This document shows, piece by piece, positions 26,556 through 35,013 of a stretch of 64,000 bases of DNA (position 1 is its first letter; every line of letters begins with the position of its first letter). This stretch comes from Bacillota bacterium (GTDB lineage: Bacteria > Bacillota > Clostridia > Acetivibrionales > DTU013). The position numbers and the translations under genes were made by a program. The stretch lies in assembly GCA_023412915.1 (NCBI GenBank), contig JAEZRE010000009.1, forward strand, positions 62,001 to 126,000. Reading direction: 5' to 3'. The notes beneath the pieces were generated by a model that saw only the letters and a list, made by a program, of their open reading frames with translations, had not been told where the DNA came from and made no database searches.

Positions 26556-28858
26556 AGGGAACGCTTTTCAGAAAATCCATCATGGACATGCGAAAATCCC
26601 TGGCCCAGTTCGTTTCTATCTTTATTATGGCTACGCTTTCCGTGACCATAGTCACCGGTCTCGACAGTGTCTGGAAGACTATCGGGGACAATTCCGGCGC
26701 CATGTATGCCGCCGCAAATATTTCCGATATGTGGATCAATGTCGCAAATCCCACGGAAAAGGAACTCTGGAGTATTTCAAGGATCGACGGCGTGGAAAAG
26801 ACAGAAAAACGGTTTTCGATAAATGCAATTACAGACTTGAAAGGCCGTCCGACCCTTCATATCTATGCCGTTTCCGCTCAAAACACACTGGACAGGCCGG
26901 TTCTCAAGCAGGGAAGGCTGTCGAGCCGCAGCGGCGCGATACTGGACGAAGCCTTTGCCAAAAAGCATGGGCTAAAAATAAACGACAAGGTAGCCGTCAA
27001 AGTAAATGATAAATGGACAGATTTCCGTATCGAGGGGCTGGCCCAAAGCGGCGAGCATATATATTCCGTAAAGGGCACAACAAGTATTGTACCTGACTCC
27101 GGAAAATACGGATTTATTATCATAGATGACGATATGCTAAAGAGCATATACGGGCAGAAGGTATACAACCAGGTATGCCTACGGTTGTCCCCGACGGCTG
27201 ATGTAACGCGGGTTAAGGCTGAAGCCGACAAAGCGATCGGGGACGACTTGATCGGAATCGTGGCAAGGGGCGACGACACCAGCACCAACAATATCAACGC
27301 GAACATACGCCAGTTCAAGACCCTTGCCACAGTGTTCCCGCTGATGTTCTTCCTCGTGACCGCACTTATCACTCAAAGCACAATGCTGCGGATGGTAGAA
27401 AATCAACGCAGCCAGATAGGCATACTGAAAGCCCTCGGTTATACGAAAGGAAGCATCCTGTGGCATTATACGTCCTACGGCGTGTATATGGGCTTGCTGG
27501 GGGCCTTTCTCGGTCTCCTGATCGGCCCGAATTTCTTCGGCAGGCTGCTGATACCGTGGCTGCGTCTGAGTTTTACAGATTACGGTATTTCTATAAACCT
27601 TGTCAATTTCATATTCAGCCTCATATTGATACTTGCCTGTACAGGCGGCGTTTCTCTTTACGCCTGCCTCAAGCTGCTGAGGGATTCCCCCTCCGTTCTG
27701 CTAAGAGACAAGCCGCCTAAAGAGGGAAGCCATGTTTTTCTGGAATTTCTGCCAAAGCTCTGGAGCAGGATGAGATTCAGCCGCAAGCTCATCGCGCGGA
27801 ATACCCTGAAAAACAAAACGCGGATGATCATGAGCGTACTCGGCATCACAGGCTGCACTGGACTCATCGTGGCGGCGTTCACTCTGTGCAATATGGTTAA
27901 CGGGATCGCCCGGCAGACCTACGAAGTCACCTACACCTATGACCAGAAAATAATTCTCGACAGCAAAGTTGATTCGCGTTTTATCAGCAATATCAAGCTC
28001 GACGGGACAGTCCAGCAAATGGAGGAGACTGCGGTCGAGATCGTTTGCCCGGACGGTAAAAGAACAATGAAGCTGCTTACGGTTTTTTCGCAGGACAGTC
28101 CTCTGATTCATTTGAAGGATAACGGCGGCGATCCTGTGCTGCTCCCGCAGGACGGCATTTCAATGACAAGAAAGCTTGCGCAAACTCTGAATGTCAGGGC
28201 GGGCGACATTATCGAGCTAAAGCGCCCGGGCAAGAGCTATGTAAAGGTGCCTGTAAAGCAGATTGTATATATGGCCACGGGACAGGGCATGTATATGACG
28301 GACAAATATTTCGAAGCCATCGGGGAGATATTCAAGCCCTCCGCGATACTTGTAAAATGGAACAGTCAGCCCGACGGTACTTTTCTGAAAAGCGATTATG
28401 TCGACGAATACGTGGACAGATCCAGCCAGATAAAAGACGTCAAGGCGAGTACGCAAGTCGTTTATATTGCGGCGATATTGCTTATATTCCTTGGAGGTAT
28501 CCTGGCCTTTGTAGTCCTTTATAACAGCAGTATACTGAATTTTTCGGAACGTATCCGTGATCTTACCACTTTGAAGGTTCTGGGCTTTTACCAAAAAGAG
28601 ATACGCTCTCTTGTGCTTACTGAAAACATTCTTTCCGTGGTTTTAGGATCGGTATTCGGAATACCGGTGGGCAAGGTAATTGCCGATATTGCCGCGGGAG
28701 GCCTTGATGACCAGATGGATCTGCTGAGCCGCATATCATTTAGCACCGTAATACTATCGGGTCTCATAACACTGGTTTTCGCCCTGATAATCAATGGCAT
28801 TGTGGCTGAAAAAATGAAAAAGATCGATATGCTCGAGTCGTTAAAGAGCGTTGAATAA
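26549..28858 (+). CDS. ABC transporter permease with two FtsX domains
   Basis: A 769-residue membrane protein. An N-terminal helix (about 20-42) is followed by an extracytoplasmic MacB-like domain (about 45-260), a three-helix FtsX block (about 265-390), a further helix near 430-450 and second outer domain (about 455-630), and a final FtsX block (about 640-750). LVTALITQSTMLRMVENQRSQIGILKALGY and IRDLTTLKVLGFYQKEI-type motifs mark the two FtsX repeats. It pairs with the ATPase upstream and the adaptor downstream. Substrate candidates are peptides, drugs or lipids. Confidence 0.92.
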   Translation: MVKGTLFRKSIMDMRKSLAQFVSIFIMATLSVTIVTGLDSVWKTIGDNSGAMYAAANISDMWINVANPTEKELWSISRIDGVEKTEKRFSINAITDLKGRPTLHIYAVSAQNTLDRPVLKQGRLSSRSGAILDEAFAKKHGLKINDKVAVKVNDKWTDFRIEGLAQSGEHIYSVKGTTSIVPDSGKYGFIIIDDDMLKSIYGQKVYNQVCLRLSPTADVTRVKAEADKAIGDDLIGIVARGDDTSTNNINANIRQFKTLATVFPLMFFLVTALITQSTMLRMVENQRSQIGILKALGYTKGSILWHYTSYGVYMGLLGAFLGLLIGPNFFGRLLIPWLRLSFTDYGISINLVNFIFSLILILACTGGVSLYACLKLLRDSPSVLLRDKPPKEGSHVFLEFLPKLWSRMRFSRKLIARNTLKNKTRMIMSVLGITGCTGLIVAAFTLCNMVNGIARQTYEVTYTYDQKIILDSKVDSRFISNIKLDGTVQQMEETAVEIVCPDGKRTMKLLTVFSQDSPLIHLKDNGGDPVLLPQDGISMTRKLAQTLNVRAGDIIELKRPGKSYVKVPVKQIVYMATGQGMYMTDKYFEAIGEIFKPSAILVKWNSQPDGTFLKSDYVDEYVDRSSQIKDVKASTQVVYIAAILLIFLGGILAFVVLYNSSILNFSERIRDLTTLKVLGFYQKEIRSLVLTENILSVVLGSVFGIPVGKVIADIAAGGLDDQMDLLSRISFSTVILSGLITLVFALIINGIVAEKMKKIDMLESLKSVE

Positions 28859-28877
28859 AATAATCGGAGGTATGGAA

Positions 28878-30065
28878 ATGATCGAAATGATATTGAAACA
28901 TAAAAAGTGGGCGCTGGCCGTCGCCGGGCTGCTCATAATGCTTGTAGCAACTGGCATAATCGGATATAATTTGATACGGGCGGATAAGGATAAAAGCCTC
29001 GAGACGGCAGTCTCCGAACCAACTGCGGACTACGGCCTGGATGCCTGGGGAGAGGTAAAATACGAAAAGGTATACGACATAAATATTGACTTTCCCGCCG
29101 CGGTGACCGACGTCAAGGTCAAGGAAGGAGACCGCGTTTCACTGGGGCAGGAGCTGGTGACACTTGACATGTCGGAATACCTGGGAATGATGGATAAGCT
29201 CATGGAGCAGCTCACTGCCGGACAGGCGGGGCAAAGCATTACAAAACAGGATACCGGCGCTCTTACCGAGGATATTGCACAGCTGCAGAAGGACATAAAA
29301 ACAAAAACGGACGAATTGAGTAAAGGGACCAATTCGGACTTGAAGATTCTCCAGACTACGCTGGGACTGGCAAAAAAGGATCTGGAGAATGCCAAAAGAG
29401 ACGTTCGGGATAACCAGGCGCTCTACGACGCGGGTACGGTTTCAAAAAGCGTGCTGGACCAGTATAAGGACATATTGGACCAAAGAGAGAAAGCCCTGTC
29501 GGACGTCGAGATCAATATAAGCAGAACGAAGAGCTCCTTGAAGACTGAGCTCGACCAGTTGAAAATCTCATTGAAGTCCAAGCAGGAGCAGCTCGCTCAG
29601 ATTAAAAACTCAAACGATGCGAATACGGCAAAACAAAACAGCAGTGTGAACGTCTCCCAAATCGACCTGGATATGATGAAAAACAAGAGCGAGAAGGATT
29701 ATCTGGATGGCAACCGGATCGTATCAAGCGTGAAAAACGGCATAGTCCAGAATATCGGAGTTGTGAACGGAACGATGCTCGGGGCGCAAAACATGCCGAC
29801 AAGGGTGCTGCAGCTGATCGACGCGGATTCCATAATAGTAAGCGCCGAAGTCGACGAAGAATTCATAAAAAATGTGACGCTCGGAGAGTCAGTCAGGATC
29901 GTGCCTGCGTCGGACGGCAACTCGGACATTCCCGGAGTAGTTACACAAATATCCAACGTTGCTGTTGAAAAGGACGGGAAACGGATCGTAAAGGTGGAAG
30001 TAAGGCCACAGGATCCAAAGGGAGAGTTGAAACCGGGTTATACGGCTGACGTATATTTCAACTAG
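28878..30065 (+). CDS. HlyD/MacA-like membrane fusion protein
   Basis: A 395-residue adaptor. One N-terminal transmembrane helix (about 10-30), a lipoyl-like half motif (PAAVTDVKVKEGDRVSLGQ), a long coiled-coil hairpin (about 105-255; rich in Lys/Gln/Leu), and a C-terminal beta-barrel region (VVNGTMLGAQ, VDEEFIKNVTLGESVRIVP, GELKPGYTADVYF) are evident. It would bridge the FtsX permease to the cell envelope. An open frame starts at TTG 28851, but GGAGG at 28866-28870 fits ATG 28878, leaving a 19-base gap after the permease. Confidence 0.9.
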   Translation: MIEMILKHKKWALAVAGLLIMLVATGIIGYNLIRADKDKSLETAVSEPTADYGLDAWGEVKYEKVYDINIDFPAAVTDVKVKEGDRVSLGQELVTLDMSEYLGMMDKLMEQLTAGQAGQSITKQDTGALTEDIAQLQKDIKTKTDELSKGTNSDLKILQTTLGLAKKDLENAKRDVRDNQALYDAGTVSKSVLDQYKDILDQREKALSDVEINISRTKSSLKTELDQLKISLKSKQEQLAQIKNSNDANTAKQNSSVNVSQIDLDMMKNKSEKDYLDGNRIVSSVKNGIVQNIGVVNGTMLGAQNMPTRVLQLIDADSIIVSAEVDEEFIKNVTLGESVRIVPASDGNSDIPGVVTQISNVAVEKDGKRIVKVEVRPQDPKGELKPGYTADVYFN

Positions 30066-30124
30066 GCGGCAAGCCGTAATGTATCATTAATTCGTTGCAA
30101 GGTTATGGAGGAAGGGATGGGAGC

Positions 30125-30820
30125 ATGGAGAAAATTCTGATAGTTGACGACGACAGGGAAATCGCGCTGCTTATATCAGACGCGCTTGCCGACGAAGGGT
30201 ATGAATGTCTTCTGGCCTTCAACGGGCAGCATGCTCTCGCTCAGCTTAAGGACAACCCGGATATCTCATTGATACTGCTCGATATTATGATGCCCGATAT
30301 GGATGGGCTGGAAATCTGCAGGAAGATCAGAAATACCGTAGCCTGTCCGATCCTTTTCGTGACGGCCAAAAACCGTACGTATGATGCCATGCTGGGCTTT
30401 GAAATGGGGGCGGATGACTATGTTTCAAAGCCTTTTGTCGTCGAAGAGCTCGTTGCGAGGGTCAAGGCTCATTTGCGCAGGGAGAAGAGAAATCTTCAGA
30501 AGAAAAACAGCGCCATGACTATCGGCAATATCCGGATAGACCCGGAAAGCTACGAGGTCACGGTGAACGGCAAGCGAGAGGAGCTGTCGGCGAGGGAGTT
30601 CCAGCTGCTGTGCTACCTTTTTGAAAATGCAGGAAAGGTCCTGTCGAAGGAGCAGATATTCAGCGCAGTGTGGGGCATGGACTTTGCGGATATAGGGACG
30701 GTGGCGGTCAACATAAAAAACCTGAGGGACAAGATCGACAAGGAAAACCGTTATATCAAAACAGTTTGGGGCGTAGGCTATAAACTTGTGAGATATCAGG
30801 AGAATGAAAATGAGTATTAA
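30125..30820 (+). CDS. OmpR-family response regulator
   Basis: A 231-residue regulator. The receiver domain (1-118) has the acidic pocket VDDD, the phosphoacceptor D53 in LLDIMMPDMDG, the T in FVTAKN and the lysine in YVSKPF. The winged-helix DNA-binding domain (about 130-228) ends in YIKTVWGVGYKL. ATG 30125 is preferred; the frame upstream has no better signal. It sits between the exporter adaptor and a histidine kinase, so it probably controls exporter expression in response to the kinase. Confidence 0.93.
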   Translation: MEKILIVDDDREIALLISDALADEGYECLLAFNGQHALAQLKDNPDISLILLDIMMPDMDGLEICRKIRNTVACPILFVTAKNRTYDAMLGFEMGADDYVSKPFVVEELVARVKAHLRREKRNLQKKNSAMTIGNIRIDPESYEVTVNGKREELSAREFQLLCYLFENAGKVLSKEQIFSAVWGMDFADIGTVAVNIKNLRDKIDKENRYIKTVWGVGYKLVRYQENENEY

Positions 30821-32087
30821 GATCAAGCTTCCTTTACTTGTTCTGGCTGCTTTTATCATCAACATCCTGCTGGTCTACGGGTATTACAATCTGTTCCTGT
30901 CAAAAGAAATATCCAGCTTCAACCTGAGCGTACAGCAACAGCTGCAGGCCGAAACGACACGCGTTTCCGGGGAGATAGAAAACAGAAGCGACTTCAGGGA
31001 GCTGCTGAGAAATATAGCGAAGGAAAAAGATATTACAGTACGGGTTAGCGACGAGACAGGCCTTACGGTTTTTCAGGCGGGAGAGACGACGGGTGTGGCT
31101 GTGGTTAACAATGCCTCGAGCCTGTTTCACTATAACGGCCGAGCCTATCTGCTGAACATAACGAAACCGATGCCTATCAAGAATATATCCTCGTATGCTT
31201 TGGCCTGGCATATTTTCCTGGCGGAAGCGCTGATAATCCTGATCATTCTGTTGTTTTCCGCAGTTCCGGTCTATCTCGACTATGCCAAACCTATCGTTTC
31301 ACTGCAAAAAAATATGGAACGCTACAAGGCAGGAATCCGGCCCGGGAGCGTTAGCCGCAGGGATGAGATCGGACTTTTGCAGAATGGGTTCGTAACGCTT
31401 ACGGAGGCGATCGAAAAGGAAAAGCAGAAGCAGAATCTTATCATCGCTTCGATTTCACACGATATAAAGACGCCTCTCACTTCAATAATGGGTTTTGCCG
31501 AACGCCTGAAGAAGGGCTCGCTGCCAGCCGACAGGCATGAGCAGTACGTTGACATTATATATAACAAAGCGGTCTCTATAAATAATCTCGTCGAGGAATT
31601 CGACGAGTATCTGAACCTCCATATCCACAGAGGGCTTAAGCAGCAAAGGGTAACGTCCGAGAAATTCTGCGCCATTCTGAGATCGGATTACGAAGAGGAG
31701 CTGAAGGAGAGAGGAATCGCTTTTTCCGTGAGCGTAGGCTGTCCCCAGGACGTGCTTTTTGTGGATATCTCCAAAATGCGGAGGGTTTTTGGCAATATCA
31801 TAAGCAACAGCCTGAAGCATTTTGGTCAAAAGGAACCGTCCATTTCGGTTATTTGCTCAAGGCATGGAGACTTTGTACATTTCTCTGTTGAAGATAACGG
31901 GACTGGTATTCCCGAAGAAGAGCTGCAAAAGATATTCGATCCCTTCTATACATCGGACAAAAGCCGCTCCGTAGCGGGGCTTGGTCTCTCCATTTGCAGG
32001 GAGATCGTAGAAGCCTGCGGCGGCAGGATATGGGCGGAAAACAATGAGTCCGGAGGAACCTCCGTCAAAATCGACCTGCCTGTTTAA
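30810..32087 (+). CDS. Sensor histidine kinase
   Basis: A 425-residue membrane kinase. Two transmembrane helices (about 6-30 and 133-157) enclose a roughly 100-residue outer sensor domain; a HAMP-like linker (about 158-210) leads to the H-box H217 in SISHDIKTPLTSIMGF. The N-box ISNSLKHF, and the G-boxes DNGTGIPEEEL and GLGLSICREIV, are complete. AGGAG at 30798-30802 suits ATG 30810 (seven bases) rather than ATG 30804. It overlaps the response-regulator stop, implying coupling. It likely senses the substrate or stress relieved by the adjacent exporter. Confidence 0.93.
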   Translation: MSIKIKLPLLVLAAFIINILLVYGYYNLFLSKEISSFNLSVQQQLQAETTRVSGEIENRSDFRELLRNIAKEKDITVRVSDETGLTVFQAGETTGVAVVNNASSLFHYNGRAYLLNITKPMPIKNISSYALAWHIFLAEALIILIILLFSAVPVYLDYAKPIVSLQKNMERYKAGIRPGSVSRRDEIGLLQNGFVTLTEAIEKEKQKQNLIIASISHDIKTPLTSIMGFAERLKKGSLPADRHEQYVDIIYNKAVSINNLVEEFDEYLNLHIHRGLKQQRVTSEKFCAILRSDYEEELKERGIAFSVSVGCPQDVLFVDISKMRRVFGNIISNSLKHFGQKEPSISVICSRHGDFVHFSVEDNGTGIPEEELQKIFDPFYTSDKSRSVAGLGLSICREIVEACGGRIWAENNESGGTSVKIDLPV

Positions 32088-32103
32088 GCCTGAGGTTGTT
32101 TAA

Positions 32104-33381
32104 CTAACCCCGGTTGATATATTTTACAGCCATCATGCCGGCTACCGTGCCGTCACCAACGGCGGTGGAAATCTGGTGGACCGCTTTATCACGCACATCA
32201 CCGGCGGCGAATACTCCTGGGACACCGGCCGACATGTTTTCGTCGGTCAGTATATACCCGTTCTCCGACAATTTAATCTGTTTGCCGAAGATATCCGAAT
32301 TTGGCTGAGTTCCGATGTATACAAATATCCCGTCGGTTTTGAATTCGCTTTGTGCCCCTGTTTTTACATCTTCCAGCACAACTGCCTGAAGGAAATTGTC
32401 TCCCTTGAGTTCTCTGACGACAGTATTCCAGATTACGGATATCGTCGGGTTTTTTAGTGTCTCATCCACGGAGGACTTTGCCGCATTAAAATGGTCGGAA
32501 CGGTTCAGTATCGTTACCGACCTGGCATACCGGCTCAGAAACCCGGCTTCCTCAAGCGCTGATTCTCCGCCGCCCACCACCGCGACAACCGCGTCCTGGT
32601 ACAGAGGGCCGTCGCAGGTTGCGCAGTAATGGACTCCGCGGCCTCTGTAATCGCACTCTCCCGCGACGGGCAGCTTCCGGGGCTCGGACCCTGTCGCAAT
32701 GACTACGCATTTTCCATAGTAATCGCAGACGTCCGTTCTTATGAATTTTTCCGCTCCGGAAAAATCAATTTCGCTTATATGCTGCATATCATCTATCTGC
32801 GCTCCAAAATCCAGCGCCTGCTTCTTCATGTTTTCCATCAGGTCCAACCCTCTTACAACGCCGTTGGTACCGGGATAATTTGCCACATGGAAAGTCGTCA
32901 CCACCTGACCGCCGGGAATATTCGCTTCGATCACCATCGTTTTAAGGCGGCTCCTCGCCGTATATATTGCGGAGGTGAGTCCCGCAGGACCGGCGCCCAG
33001 GATAAGGACGTCGCCGCGCACTATTGACCGCTGCCTCGCGGAACAGGGCTTTTCAAGAACTTTCCCAATAGCCTCACTGAATTCAAGGTAGTCGATATAC
33101 CCTGTAAGCCGGCTGCATACCTCCCTGCCTTCTTTGAAAAACAAAACCGCAGGGCTGGATTTGACGGTATATTTGTCCGAGAGGGATCTGTTGTGCGGCC
33201 TGAAGATTTTTACAAACTTCATCTTTGCATCGACCGTCATAGAAGTTCTGGTGAAAATTTCGTTAAAAGTCAGACAGGGTAGACAATCGTCTGAATAAAA
33301 ATATACAACTGCCGGTATGCAGCTTTTCAATACGTCTTCTTCAAATTGAGATTCATTCAGGATAATTACATTATCCACCAC
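32104..33381 (-). CDS. Thioredoxin domain fused to thioredoxin reductase
   Basis: A 425-residue redox enzyme. Residues 1-110 are a thioredoxin fold with the active site CLPC (C33, C36) and the cis-proline segment VKSSPAVLFF. Residues 121-425 are an NADPH-dependent thioredoxin reductase with the FAD motif GAGPAG (129-134), the redox pair CATC (C253, C256), the NADPH motif GGGESALEEA, and the C-terminal AAGDVRDKAVHQISTAVGDG. The usual fusion (Mycobacterium leprae) has thioredoxin at the C terminus; here it is N-terminal. The fusion could reduce its own thioredoxin for antioxidant or disulfide control. It converges with the kinase gene. Confidence 0.92.
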   Translation of the reverse strand: MVDNVIILNESQFEEDVLKSCIPAVVYFYSDDCLPCLTFNEIFTRTSMTVDAKMKFVKIFRPHNRSLSDKYTVKSSPAVLFFKEGREVCSRLTGYIDYLEFSEAIGKVLEKPCSARQRSIVRGDVLILGAGPAGLTSAIYTARSRLKTMVIEANIPGGQVVTTFHVANYPGTNGVVRGLDLMENMKKQALDFGAQIDDMQHISEIDFSGAEKFIRTDVCDYYGKCVVIATGSEPRKLPVAGECDYRGRGVHYCATCDGPLYQDAVVAVVGGGESALEEAGFLSRYARSVTILNRSDHFNAAKSSVDETLKNPTISVIWNTVVRELKGDNFLQAVVLEDVKTGAQSEFKTDGIFVYIGTQPNSDIFGKQIKLSENGYILTDENMSAGVPGVFAAGDVRDKAVHQISTAVGDGTVAGMMAVKYINRG

Positions 33382-33592
33382 GTTATACCTCCATTGGCTG
33401 TGACTGAAGTTTCCGGTTCGTCCTCAAGTATTAGCTGCTGCAAAAGACCGGCACTATACTATTCAAATATACGCAAATAACATGATTTTTGACCCTTCCG
33501 AAAGGCGGCCGTTTATTGAGAAATGCCTAATACCTTCCGCAATGCAGTAAGCTACCGGGTATAAAAAATTCCTCAAAGCTGCGCTTTATAGA

Positions 33593-33621
33593 TAGACTTA
33601 TTGTTATATACCTGATATAAT
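33593..33621 (+). promoter_or_regulatory. Promoter of the epimerase gene
   Basis: TAGACT (33593-33598), a 17-base spacer and TATAAT (33616-33621) with TGA in front, an extended -10. A second TATAAT at 33653 is too close to the ribosome site. Confidence 0.6.
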
Positions 33622-33674
33622 GCTGTATATACATGTACTAACCGATTACAGTATAATCAGCAGGAGGAGTAAAA

Positions 33675-34562
33675 ATGAAAAGTACCATTACCAATGGAAA
33701 GATCACTTTTGTTTCGGATAATTTCAATGTCGAACCTTGGGTTCTCAGATTCAACGATGATGACGTCAATTATTTCTGGCGCCCCGAGGCTCTCGAAAAA
33801 CTGGGCGCCGCTATTTGTTTCCCGATGCTCGGCGCTGTGCCGGATAACAAGTATTTCCTCGACGGAAAAGAGTACACGATGGGAATGCACGGCTTTGCAA
33901 AGGACAGCACCTACGAAATCGTGGAAAAATCACAAAACAGTATTACTTATGAAATCTCCGACAACGAAACTACCCATGCACAGTATCCTTACAAATTCAG
34001 GTTCCGTGTAATATATACAGTGGAGGGTACGACTCTCAGAACCGAATACAGGATCAAAAACCTGGATGATAAGGAGATGTATTTCTCAGTCGGCGGACAC
34101 CCGAGGTTTGCCTGCCCGATCGGCGGCTTCGACACCGGACTCGGCTTTGCGGACTACTACCTGGAGCTTGACAAGCCGGAAAGCACGGCAAACATCGTAA
34201 AGCATTACGAGCCGCTCGAGGTAATCGAGAAGTTCTTTTCTGCCGATGGCAAAAAACTTCAGTTGGACTACAGTGAGCTGGCCAAAGGCTGCATCACCTT
34301 CAACCCGATAAACTCCGACAATATCACCCTCAAGAGTGAAAAAAGCACCCGCAGCACGAAGATACATCTGGGCGACGCGTCTCACTTCCAGATCTGGGCT
34401 GCAGTGGGCGGCGATTATATCTGCCTTGAACCGTGGTACGGCTCTATCACATCTCTCCCGGCAAAGGAAATCGAAAGCCAGTGGAAGGAACGCCCCGGCA
34501 CGCTGCATATCGCTCCGGGTGAAGAGATGGTCTGCGCCTACAACATTACGATATCCAAATAA
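33675..34562 (+). CDS. Aldose 1-epimerase family protein (LacX-like)
   Basis: A 295-residue galactose-mutarotase-fold protein. The catalytic histidines appear in GMHGFAKD and GGHPRFACPIG and the catalytic glutamate in CLEPWYG, in the usual order and spacing. The lack of a signal peptide and the LacX-like length suggest a cytoplasmic enzyme interconverting sugar anomers, possibly of hexose-6-phosphates or disaccharides. AGGAGG precedes the ATG by about seven bases. It is monocistronic, with its own promoter and a strong terminator. Confidence 0.9.
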   Translation: MKSTITNGKITFVSDNFNVEPWVLRFNDDDVNYFWRPEALEKLGAAICFPMLGAVPDNKYFLDGKEYTMGMHGFAKDSTYEIVEKSQNSITYEISDNETTHAQYPYKFRFRVIYTVEGTTLRTEYRIKNLDDKEMYFSVGGHPRFACPIGGFDTGLGFADYYLELDKPESTANIVKHYEPLEVIEKFFSADGKKLQLDYSELAKGCITFNPINSDNITLKSEKSTRSTKIHLGDASHFQIWAAVGGDYICLEPWYGSITSLPAKEIESQWKERPGTLHIAPGEEMVCAYNITISK

Positions 34563-34575
34563 TTTTTCATTTTAT

Positions 34576-34603
34576 AAAGCATGGAGAAATCCATGCTTTT
34601 TTT
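34576..34603 (+). terminator. Terminator after the epimerase
   Basis: AAAGCATGGA, loop GAAA, TCCATGCTTT then further T residues. Confidence 0.9.
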
Positions 34604-34683
34604 ATATGGTTATACGAGACAGTAAAAGGCAGCACGCTTTCCTGGCATGCCATGAAGGATTTTTAGGGCTCTATCCGCAGAAA

Positions 34684-34985
34684 GCAGCGCTACCCTGTGG
34701 GTCGGGGGGCAGGGCGCTTGCAGGTGCAAGGATGCATGATGAAGCGACTTAGCGATACACGGCGAATGCAATATCAGGTGAGGCAAATCCGCCACGATGG
34801 CGGATTTAGCCGGATACGGCAGGCAGGACGCATGGGCGAGCAGCAAATGCAGGGCATTTGCGACCAGCCATGCCGTTGGAGGCGGCCGAACAATATGGAG
34901 CATGAGCCGTAGGATCGCTAGGAGCTTTCATCCCGCATCCGGCAGCTTCGAACGCCCTGCCTCCCATGTTCTCCTGATCCGCTGC
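34684..34985 (+). ncRNA. Candidate large structured RNA of unknown class
   Basis: This gene-free stretch between two convergent genes folds as nested long-range stems. Pairings read from outside in: 34684-34689 with 34980-34985 (6 bp); 34704-34716 with 34953-34965 (13 bp, one G-U); 34730-34735 with 34935-34940 (6 bp); 34738-34743 with 34927-34932 (6 bp); 34748-34756 with 34914-34922 (9 bp, one G-U); and 34760-34769 with 34900-34909, two 4-bp helices around facing GA/GA. Local hairpins lie at 34717-34730, 34785-34807 (9 bp), 34830-34873 and 34843-34861 (8 bp). The G-U pairs and the tandem G-A mismatches are favourable only on the + strand. No open frame here has a convincing ribosome site. I cannot assign an Rfam family; a palindromic mobile remnant is the alternative. 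Confidence 0.6.
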
Positions 34986-35013
34986 TCTAAAATGATGTGA
35001 CTTAAGATTTATA

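Noticed and set aside
34900..34920. GAGCCGTA resembling a group II intron domain V
   Set aside because: The required 3-prime partner strand is missing and no intron-encoded protein is nearby.
34697..35000. Short rightward frames in the structured region
   Set aside because: No ribosome sites, odd composition, and the DNA is better explained by nested RNA pairing.
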